From Nocardioides sp. (lineage in GTDB: Bacteria > Actinomycetota > Actinomycetes > Propionibacteriales > Nocardioidaceae): a stretch of DNA of 12,314 bases. Positions 1-5,717 of this stretch are shown piece by piece. A model generated the notes under the pieces. It was not told where the DNA came from and made no database searches. It worked only from the letters and a program-made list of their open reading frames with translations. Location: positions 1-12,314 of the forward strand of contig JASLDK010000131.1 in NCBI GenBank assembly GCA_030145945.1. The letters are read 5' to 3'. The translations under genes and the position numbers were made by a program. The first letter of the stretch is position 1; every line of letters starts with the position of its first letter.

Positions 1-65
1 GTGGCGCGACGCTCCTCCATCTTGGCGAAGCGGGCGTTGATGAGGATGTTGAGGTACTGGATCAT
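1..65 (-). CDS. flp: Flp-family type IVb pilin, second copy (partial, cut by window edge)
   Basis: Only the first 21 codons are present; the gene continues beyond base 1. The peptide begins MIQYLNILINARFAKMEER and then reads R-A. It matches the complete pilin at 262-441 in every visible residue except residue 20, which is Arg here (codon at bases 6-8) and Gly there. Residue 20 is the position just before the expected prepilin-peptidase cut, where Flp pilins normally carry Gly. The start is the ATG at 63-65, preceded by an AGGGAG ribosome site six bases upstream, as in the other copy. It should encode a small secreted pilin subunit for the Tad pilus, but the changed residue makes processing uncertain. 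Without the missing C-terminal part I cannot say whether the gene is intact. Confidence 0.85.
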   Translation of the reverse strand, partial: MIQYLNILINARFAKMEERRA

Positions 66-114
66 CGGGTTCTCCCTGTGTGCTGTTCTACGTGTCCCCG
101 GGGGGTGCTCCCCG
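1..114. repeat. Direct repeat, copy 1 (pilin N-terminus plus 5' leader)
   Basis: Bases 1-114 align without gaps to 377-490, an offset of 376, with three differences at positions 8, 104 and 107. Bases 9-103 are an identical run of 95. The repeat covers the first 21 codons of a Flp pilin gene, its ribosome site and about 50 bases of leader. Similarity is lost beyond 114, so the two promoter regions differ. It reflects tandem duplication or gene conversion of the pilin gene; the left end of the repeat is not visible. Confidence 0.95.
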
Positions 115-122
115 GCGCGGAG

Positions 123-151
123 ATCCTCACCAATCTGATGAGGAGCGACAA
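123..151 (-). promoter_or_regulatory. Weak candidate promoter for the edge pilin copy
   Basis: Reading the minus strand, TTGTCG (146-151) and GAGGAT (123-128) are separated by exactly 17 bases and lie upstream of the edge pilin start at 65. TTGTCG matches four of six -35 consensus positions and GAGGAT three of six at -10. The terminator-like hairpin at 193-239 would isolate this pilin from upstream transcription, so a promoter of its own is expected near here. The sequence match alone is weak. Confidence 0.25.
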
Positions 152-192
152 CGGGACGCCACCCACTTGCCGATGGTGAGCGTCACATCGTC

Positions 193-239
193 AAAAGTCG
201 CCCGAGGGTGGCACCGGGTGATCCGATGCCACCCCTCGG
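193..239 (-). terminator. Rho-independent terminator after the complete pilin gene
   Basis: The arms at 202-213 and 227-239 pair over 12 bp with one bulged base, enclosing a 13-base loop. On the minus strand the hairpin is followed after a few bases by TTTT (193-196). It starts about 22 bases past the pilin stop codon. The stem is long and G/C-rich, but the T run is short, as is common in high-G+C actinobacteria. It should end or attenuate transcription between the two pilin genes. Confidence 0.65.
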
Positions 240-261
240 TCGTGGAGTTGCGTCGACTTGG

Positions 262-441
262 TCAGAGCGACGAGCTGACCTTGTTGAAGAGACCCGTGAG
301 CTTTCCGCCGAGGGTGCTGACCGCGACGATGATGGCGATGGCGATGAGGGCGACGAGCAGGCCGTACTCGACGGCGGTGGCGCCACGCTCCTCCATCTTG
401 GCGAAGCGGGCGTTGATGAGGATGTTGAGGTACTGGATCAT
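262..441 (-). CDS. flp: Flp-family type IVb pilin (major Tad pilus subunit)
   Basis: The product is a 59-residue prepilin. Residues 1-20 form a short leader ending in MEERG, followed by ATAVEYGLL (21-29) and a hydrophobic helix to about residue 42, then a short tail GGKLTGLFNKVSSSL. Flp prepilins are cut after the Gly by a TadV-type peptidase, with Glu at +5 and Tyr at +6. Here these are G20, E25 and Y26, so the mature pilin would be 39 residues. I chose the ATG at 439-441 over an in-frame start at 510 because it has an AGGGAG ribosome site six bases upstream and because the duplicated copy conserves sequence from this leader onward. The gene lies 149 bases after the response regulator gene and is followed by a hairpin terminator, so it is probably expressed more strongly than the assembly genes. 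Confidence 0.95.
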   Translation of the reverse strand: MIQYLNILINARFAKMEERGATAVEYGLLVALIAIAIIVAVSTLGGKLTGLFNKVSSSL

Positions 442-490
442 CGGGTTCTCCCTGTGTGCTGTTCTACGTGTCCCCGGGGAGTCCTCCCCG
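377..490. repeat. Direct repeat, copy 2 (pilin N-terminus plus 5' leader)
   Basis: This is the partner of 1-114 and covers the start and leader of the complete pilin gene. The shared leader conserves the ribosome site and a G/C-rich inverted repeat further upstream. The inverted repeat is a perfect 7-bp dyad here (CGGGGAG-TC-CTCCCCG on the plus strand, 475-490) and a 5-6 bp dyad in copy 1 (98-115). Confidence 0.95.
475..490 (-). promoter_or_regulatory. Leader hairpin upstream of the pilin ribosome site
   Basis: This is a perfect 7-bp inverted repeat with a 2-base centre, 34 bases upstream of the pilin start. In the minus-strand RNA the 3' arm contains CUCCC, which is complementary to the GGGAG of the pilin ribosome site, and the 5' arm GGGGAG resembles that site. 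Alternative pairing could therefore affect translation. The edge copy (98-115) keeps a GC hairpin but has lost the CUCCC. This is a structural observation; function is not shown. Confidence 0.4.
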
Positions 491-547
491 ATGACGAGAA
501 CTCTGCCCAAGTTGCGCGCAGCCTGAATCGGGAGTTCGTCTCGTCGC

Positions 548-569
548 CGGTAGTCACTTAGGACTACCG
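548..569. promoter_or_regulatory. Palindrome between regulator and pilin genes; candidate response-regulator operator
   Basis: CGGTAGTC (548-555) and GACTACCG (562-569) are perfect 8-bp inverted arms around a 6-base centre. The TAGTC and GACTA half-sites are 11 bases apart centre to centre, one helical turn, which suits a dimeric LuxR/NarL-type regulator. It lies 21 bases past the stop of just such a regulator and about 107 bases upstream of the pilin start. No T run follows on either strand, so an intrinsic terminator is less likely, though an RNA hairpin protecting the 3' end of the operon transcript remains possible. Confidence 0.5.
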
Positions 570-590
570 AGCGAGAGCCGATGTCAGCGT

Positions 591-1241
591 TCAGCGAGCG
601 GCGGGTTGCACGATCGAGAGGAGGCCGATCCGCATCGCCGTGACCAGGGCCTGCGCGCGGTTGGCCGCGCCCAACTTCTGGTAGATCCGGGCGATGTGGG
701 ACTTGGTCGTCGACTCCGAGAGATAGAGCTTGGCGCCGATGGCGGCAGCATTCAGTCCTTCGGCCAGCAGGAGCAGGACATCGTGCTCGCGCTCTGTCAA
801 CGCGGTCGATTCGGCCGACTGACGGCGCATCATGGCACCGACCAGACCCGCGCAGACGAATGCCTTCGGCGAGACAGCAGCGTGACGTGCAGCCTTGATC
901 ACCTCTGTCGACGGAGCGTCCTTGCCGACGAAGCCGGAGGCGCCTGCCTGCATGGCAGCGAAGATCTGTTCGTCGCCCGAATGCATGGTGAGGACGATCA
1001 GACCGACCCGGTCGTTGTCCTTGCGCAGGGTGCGGACGACATCGAGTCCGGTCCCGTCCTGCATCTGCAGATCGGTGATGACCACGTCCGGACGAGTCTC
1101 CTGATAGCGACGGACGCCCTCAGCCACCGACCCGGCGGTCGCGATCACATTCAGGTCCGGCTCGAGATCGATCACTGCCCCGAGACCATTGCGGATCAAC
1201 TCGTGGTCATCGATCAGGAGGACGGTGGTCGGATCGGTCAT
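591..1241 (-). CDS. NarL/FixJ-family response regulator
   Basis: The 216-residue protein is of normal length for the family. Residues 1-125 form a receiver domain: acidic pair D11-D12, phosphoacceptor D57 in the stretch VVITDLQMQDGTG, T85 in LIVLTMHSGD, and K107 in GFVGKDAP. Residues 146-210 form a LuxR-type helix-turn-helix (LTEREHDVLLLLAEGLNAAA, then YLSESTTKSHIARIYQKLG). Phosphorylation by the adjacent kinase should activate DNA binding. The ATG overlaps the kinase stop as ATGA, and a GGAG ribosome site sits six bases upstream, so the two are translationally coupled. Its position in a Tad operon just before the pilin gene suggests that it controls pilus genes; that is inference. Compared with M. 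tuberculosis DosR as I recall it, the recognition helix keeps one Lys but differs at neighbouring contact positions. Confidence 0.95.
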   Translation of the reverse strand: MTDPTTVLLIDDHELIRNGLGAVIDLEPDLNVIATAGSVAEGVRRYQETRPDVVITDLQMQDGTGLDVVRTLRKDNDRVGLIVLTMHSGDEQIFAAMQAGASGFVGKDAPSTEVIKAARHAAVSPKAFVCAGLVGAMMRRQSAESTALTEREHDVLLLLAEGLNAAAIGAKLYLSESTTKSHIARIYQKLGAANRAQALVTAMRIGLLSIVQPAAR

Positions 1242-2821
1242 CGGTTCTCCAGGAGGGTGGGGGAGCCCTGGTCAGTTGTCGGACTGCCAGGGGAACTCCG
1301 GGGGATCTTCAGCGCCACGGAAACAGTGAGACCGCGACTGGCATTGTCGCGGACCACGAGCTCCGCTCCGATCAGTCTGGCACGTTCGCGCATGATCTTC
1401 AGGCCATGTGAGTCCGACCGCGCACTTTGCAGGCCCACGCCGTCGTCGGTGACCGTGATGATCGCTTCGGGGGCATACACCTGGCACCGGACATCGATCG
1501 ATGTCGCCCTGGCGTGCTTCACTGCGTTGTTCATCGACTCCTGAGCGATGCGGAACAACTCTGCCTCGACCTCGGGGCGCAGCCGCGTCGGCTGCTCGTC
1601 GAGTCGCACCCGGATCGGAATGCCCGACGACTCGGACAGGTGCCGAGCCACGTTGCTGATCGCGGCGCCGAGACTCTCGTTCTCCCCGATGCTGGTGCGC
1701 AGGTTCATCACGGATTGACGGACCTCGGCGACCACCTTGGACACTCGCTCGCGCAACATGGTGAGTGCCTTGGCCTGTTGCTCGTCGGCGGGGCGAGCGG
1801 CGAGGGCATCGATGATGTAGCCGAGCGACGCGATGTCCTGTGCGACACCATCGTGCATCTCGCGGGCGAGCCGGTTGCGTTCGTCGGCGGTGGCCGCATC
1901 ACGGAACTGGGCGAAGAGCAGCGCGGCATCGAGTTTCACGGAGATGTCGGTGAGGTCTGAAGTCGTAGCTGTCAGGGGAAGCGGTCGAGTCGTGTCGGCA
2001 CCAGACGGGCGGAGTCCGGCAACGATGGCTTGGTCACTGGCTCGGAAGGCGAAACCCTCTCCGATCTCGACCGGCTTGGGTCTGTCGGGAGACTGGAGGC
2101 GAACGTCGCCGGCGAGTGTCTCCATCGCATGAGCGTCGGCTGCTTCGGCCTCGCCGGTCGATGCGACGGGGGCCAGCGCATCGCCTCGCGGGACGTAGAG
2201 GGTCAACCCGCGATTCGGGATGTCATCGCTCACGCGGCTGAGCAACTCTCCGCCGAGGGCACCGACGTCGAGGCCCGAACTCAGGCTTCCCGCCAGTTCG
2301 ATGAGCTGACGAAGATGCTCCTGCGCGTCGCGGTAGGGGGCGAGGGGATCGGGAATGCGGTCCGAGGAGAAGGTCACCGCCGCGATCAGGCTCAGGCCGA
2401 GTCCGGTCATGGCCCACGTGAAGATGGCCACGGCCTGGTCCTGGGTGACGTGTTCCCACCACATCAACGCAAGCGCGACGACCGCGACCAGCTCGGTCAA
2501 CACGGTCCGGAACATGGTGCGGACGCCGGAAACTGCCGTTGCATAGAGTGGAGGCACCACGAGAGCCGCGAGGCTGACTGGAGCGTCGTTCATGGCCAGT
2601 GCGCAGATGACGCCGATCGCCGCGGCCTCGGTCATCGGGCTGAGGGACAGTTGGAGATCACGCCGAATGGCGGTGACGCCCTGGTAGATCCATACGGCGG
2701 CGATGGCGCCCAGCGCCAGCAGGCCCTGCTCCTGGTGCAGCCAGGCGATCGGTCCGCCGATCGCGAGCAGGGCGAACAGTCGCGCGGCGGCGACGACGGC
2801 GTACGACTGGCTGCTCGGCAC
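1238..2821 (-). CDS. Membrane sensor histidine kinase, NarL-partner type (HisKA_3)
   Basis: The 527-residue protein has about six hydrophobic segments in its first 151 residues (roughly 9-28, 34-51, 64-78, 83-100, 106-122, 130-151). A linker of about 165-310 follows, possibly GAF-like. The HisKA_3 dimerisation region has the phosphoacceptor H323 in RLAREMHDGVAQD. The C-terminal HATPase_c domain has an N box (QESMNNAVKHA, 427-437), G1 box DDGVGL (459-464) and a second glycine box SHGLKIMRERA (471-481). All catalytic elements are present. The start is a GTG, 26 bases past the TadC stop, with only a weak CTAGG ribosome site; a nearby alternative start cannot be excluded. The tail of about 20 residues after 508 is Ser/Pro-rich. 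It should phosphorylate the response regulator whose start overlaps its stop. With no recognisable extracellular domain, the signal may be sensed within the membrane or by the linker. Confidence 0.93.
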   Translation of the reverse strand: MPSSQSYAVVAAARLFALLAIGGPIAWLHQEQGLLALGAIAAVWIYQGVTAIRRDLQLSLSPMTEAAAIGVICALAMNDAPVSLAALVVPPLYATAVSGVRTMFRTVLTELVAVVALALMWWEHVTQDQAVAIFTWAMTGLGLSLIAAVTFSSDRIPDPLAPYRDAQEHLRQLIELAGSLSSGLDVGALGGELLSRVSDDIPNRGLTLYVPRGDALAPVASTGEAEAADAHAMETLAGDVRLQSPDRPKPVEIGEGFAFRASDQAIVAGLRPSGADTTRPLPLTATTSDLTDISVKLDAALLFAQFRDAATADERNRLAREMHDGVAQDIASLGYIIDALAARPADEQQAKALTMLRERVSKVVAEVRQSVMNLRTSIGENESLGAAISNVARHLSESSGIPIRVRLDEQPTRLRPEVEAELFRIAQESMNNAVKHARATSIDVRCQVYAPEAIITVTDDGVGLQSARSDSHGLKIMRERARLIGAELVVRDNASRGLTVSVALKIPRSSPGSPTTDQGSPTLLENR

Positions 2822-2847
2822 AGGATGAGCCTAGGACTCGCAGTCGA

Positions 2848-3768
2848 TCAATTCGCGCTGAACGCGTCGATCGCGCCGATCACTGCGGGACCCATGATGA
2901 CGATGAACAGACAAGGCAGGATGAACAGGATCAGGGGAACCATGATCTTGACCGGGACCTGCTGCGCCTTCTCCTCGGCATACTGCCGACGCTTGACCCG
3001 GATCTCGGCCGACTGGACGCGGAGCACCTGGGCGATCGGGATGCCGAAGGCATCGGCCTGCACCATCGACCCGACGAAGGTGTTCAGGTCGTCGACGTTG
3101 CTGCGCGCGGCGAGTGACTTCAGCGCCTCGGATCGGCTCATGCCCAACTGCATCTCGCGCAGGACCCGGGAGAACTCGTCGGCAACCGGCCCGGTCGTGT
3201 TGCGGGCGACCTGCTGGACTGCTGCGTCGAAACCCAGACCAGCCTCCACGCTGATCGTCATCAGGTCGACCGCATCGGCGAGTGATCGCTTGATCAGGTC
3301 CCCGCGGTGGGTCGCCAGGTTGTGGAGGTAGAGATCTGGACCCACGAAGCCGATCAGCACGCCGCCGCCGATGGCGATCACCGTGATTCCGGTGGAAACG
3401 CCGAGCGACCAGCACAGCACGAAGGCCAGCAGGGGTACGACGACAGCGCTCAGGACCTTCAACGCAAGAACGCGGTCGACCGTCCAGCCGAAGGGGTTGC
3501 CGGCGAGGTCGAGCTTGTGGCGCAGTCGTTCGGCCTTGTCGGCCCCGGTCAGTCGACGGCCGACCCTGAGCGCCCGGTCCTGGAGCGGCGCGAGCACCCG
3601 GTCGGCGAAAGGAAGATCAGCTTCCTTGGCGAGTTCCTGCCCACTCTGCCCTGACCGTTCCAGCGCGTCGAGAGCGCGGCTCAGACCGTCAGGCTGCTCC
3701 TTTGCGAACGCTGCGGCGACGGCGGCGAGCGCTGCGAGGATGAGGATGAATGCGAGAAGGAGCAACAT
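2848..3768 (-). CDS. tadC: TadC-like inner-membrane platform protein (T2SSF domain)
   Basis: The 306-residue protein has an N-terminal membrane segment (1-21), a soluble stretch to about 95, two close membrane segments (about 100-120 and 127-147), a cytoplasmic T2SSF/GspF domain (about 160-270) containing SVEAGLGFDAAV and GIPIAQVLR, and a C-terminal membrane segment (about 273-298). TadC pairs with TadB as the membrane base through which TadA drives pilin polymerisation. The length and the single T2SSF domain match TadC. The ATG shares one base with the TadB stop (TGATG), indicating coupled translation of the two partners. The closing sequence IDAFSAN is followed by TGA, and the kinase gene begins 26 bases on. 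Confidence 0.92.
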   Translation of the reverse strand: MLLLLAFILILAALAAVAAAFAKEQPDGLSRALDALERSGQSGQELAKEADLPFADRVLAPLQDRALRVGRRLTGADKAERLRHKLDLAGNPFGWTVDRVLALKVLSAVVVPLLAFVLCWSLGVSTGITVIAIGGGVLIGFVGPDLYLHNLATHRGDLIKRSLADAVDLMTISVEAGLGFDAAVQQVARNTTGPVADEFSRVLREMQLGMSRSEALKSLAARSNVDDLNTFVGSMVQADAFGIPIAQVLRVQSAEIRVKRRQYAEEKAQQVPVKIMVPLILFILPCLFIVIMGPAVIGAIDAFSAN

Positions 3769-5717
3769 CAGGCATCCACCTTCACCATGCGCGACATCAT
3801 GAAGACACCAATCGACATCCAGATCACGCCGAACCCGCTGATCACCAAGCCGCGGATGTCATGGATGAGCGGATCGAGGAAGGACGGGTTGGTCACCAGG
3901 AAGAAGAGGAGGAAGCCCGGCGGCAGGATGCAGAGGATCACCGCGGACAGCCGTCCCTCGGCCGAGAGCGCGCGGACGTGGCGGCGGAGGTACTGCCTCT
4001 CTCGCATCGTTGCTGCGACCGTGGTCAGCAGTTCTGCGAGGTTTCCGCCGACCTGCCGCTGGATGCGGATGGCCATGACGGCCCAGGCGAAGTCCTTGCT
4101 GCCGAACCGGTCAGCGACGCCCTGGAAGGCGTCCTCGATCGACACGCCGATCCTTGCCTCGACCAGGACACGCTTGAACTCGGAGGCGATCGGCTCCGGT
4201 CCCTCGCGCACCACGGTATCGACGGCCTGGGCGAGCGAGAGGCCCGCGCTCAGGGCGCCTGCCAGCAGTTGGAGCACCTCTGGCAGCGCGGCATCGAACG
4301 CGTTGCGGCGCCGGCCAGCCTTGAAACGGAGATATATCGGCGGGATCACGAAGCCGATGACCACGAAGAGCAGGCCGACGATGATGCTGCCCTTGCCGAG
4401 CAGAAGACCGACGACACCGCTGACCAGCACCGAACCAATGTGGAGCAGCAGCCATTCCGAAGGCTTGAACTCGCTGCCAGCGGCCGAGAGCCGACGCGTC
4501 ATCCGCTCGTTCATCGCGCTGTTGCGCTCGAGGATGTTGGCAGCTGCTGCCTTGGCCTGATCGAGGACGGGGTCGGCCTGAGGCTTGTGCTCAGTGCGCT
4601 CGTCGTAGCCGGTCACACGAGTGCTGTAGGCCGAAACGCGATCGGCGATGCTCATCGGCGATGCCTTGGCAGGAACCAGCAGGATCGCAACGCCGAGAAG
4701 TCCGACGGCGACGATCCCGACCCCCACCCACATCAACCAACCCGGGGCGACCCACCCGTGGTTGTCAGGACTGGGAATCGTCGGCAGCGCGGAGTCGGGC
4801 GTGCTTCCCGAGCTCGCACTCTCGATCTTGGCCAGTGCACGTGCGACGACGGGCGCAGCGCTCGTCGGCAGGGTCACCTCGACAGTCGCGGTGTCCTTCG
4901 AGAATCCGTCCGGAAGAGGAGCGGTGACCAGGACCTGGTCCGCGAGCGCCTCGGCCTGCTGGGCGAAGGCAGCGGCAAGTGCCGTGCCGGTTGCCGTGAT
5001 GACGTCTCCGTTGCCCGCGGCGGCGATGGTCCGTAGCGGTGCCAGCTGGTCCTCTGGCAGGTCGAGTCCGACGATGTGCACCCGATCGCCGGAGTCCCTG
5101 ATGGCAGCGGTCGCAGACTCGAGAGTCGCGGTGCTGCCGACATCGGCGCCGTCGGAGATGAGGAGCAGCGAACGCTGGCCGCTGTCGCCTGCGACCGAGG
5201 TTGCCTGCACCAGGCCGTCGTAGAGCAGCGTGTTCTTGCTGAGAGTGAGCCCGTCGATGACGTTCTGCGCCTCTTCGCGGTCTGCGGTCGGTTCGAGAGC
5301 GACCTTGACAGCGCTGTCGAAGGTGACGATGCCGACCTGAACGTCTGCCGGCACGGCTTGGAGGTAGGTCGTCGCAGCTGCCTTTGCGGCGGCGAAACGG
5401 CCCTGCTTGCCCATCGAGTTGCTGGTGTCCAGCACGAGCACGGTGGTCCGCTTGACGGCAGTTCCGGAATTGGTGCGCTCCGCCTTCGCCTCGAGGTTCG
5501 TGCCGTCGAGTGTTGCCTTCACGCCGGCGAGGTCGACCTGGGTGTCAGCGGGGACGTCGACCAGGATCCGCAGGCTGTCGCCGGTCGACTCCACGTGAGC
5601 GATACCGCCACCGTCCGCGGCGTAGGACGATCCAGCCGTCACCATGGCGATAAGTGCGGCGAGCAGGGCCACCAGGCCGGTGGCCACTCCTCGACGCAGC
5701 AGTCGCTGCCCGTTCAT
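3768..5717 (-). CDS. tadB: VWA-TadB fusion: secreted von Willebrand A domain joined to Tad platform protein
   Basis: At 649 residues this is about twice the size of a typical TadB. Residues 9-33 look like a signal peptide, with a possible cut near SYA-A (33/34). Residues 90-265 form a VWA domain with a complete metal-ion-dependent adhesion site: DTSNS (D97, S99, S101), T163 in NTLLYDG and D189 in SDGAD. A Ser/Pro-rich stretch follows, then a membrane segment (324-348), a linker with predicted cytoplasmic location (349-420), two membrane segments (421-440, 444-463), the T2SSF domain (about 479-590, with GALSAGLSLAQAVD and RQVGGNLAELL) and two final membrane segments (592-609, 622-641). The VWA part should lie outside the membrane, where it could bind surfaces, pilin or other envelope proteins. 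The rest forms the pilus assembly platform with TadC. Both ends overlap neighbours by one base in TGATG. It reads as one uninterrupted frame, so the fusion is not an assembly artefact at a stop codon. Confidence 0.93.
   Translation of the reverse strand: MNGQRLLRRGVATGLVALLAALIAMVTAGSSYAADGGGIAHVESTGDSLRILVDVPADTQVDLAGVKATLDGTNLEAKAERTNSGTAVKRTTVLVLDTSNSMGKQGRFAAAKAAATTYLQAVPADVQVGIVTFDSAVKVALEPTADREEAQNVIDGLTLSKNTLLYDGLVQATSVAGDSGQRSLLLISDGADVGSTATLESATAAIRDSGDRVHIVGLDLPEDQLAPLRTIAAAGNGDVITATGTALAAAFAQQAEALADQVLVTAPLPDGFSKDTATVEVTLPTSAAPVVARALAKIESASSGSTPDSALPTIPSPDNHGWVAPGWLMWVGVGIVAVGLLGVAILLVPAKASPMSIADRVSAYSTRVTGYDERTEHKPQADPVLDQAKAAAANILERNSAMNERMTRRLSAAGSEFKPSEWLLLHIGSVLVSGVVGLLLGKGSIIVGLLFVVIGFVIPPIYLRFKAGRRRNAFDAALPEVLQLLAGALSAGLSLAQAVDTVVREGPEPIASEFKRVLVEARIGVSIEDAFQGVADRFGSKDFAWAVMAIRIQRQVGGNLAELLTTVAATMRERQYLRRHVRALSAEGRLSAVILCILPPGFLLFFLVTNPSFLDPLIHDIRGLVISGFGVIWMSIGVFMMSRMVKVDA

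Noticed and set aside
124..144. Small inverted repeat TCCTCA / TGAGGA
   Set aside because: It has only 6-bp arms and a 9-base loop and overlaps the weak candidate promoter; this is expected by chance.
442..510. Longer N-terminus for the complete pilin, starting at 510
   Set aside because: The extra 23 residues have no pilin character, cover the leader hairpin, and would bypass the good ribosome site at the ATG at 439-441.
2030..5036. Plus-strand open frames opposite the kinase, TadC and TadB genes
   Set aside because: They have low-complexity, His/Arg/Asp-rich translations and overlap well-supported minus-strand genes, so they are treated as shadows.
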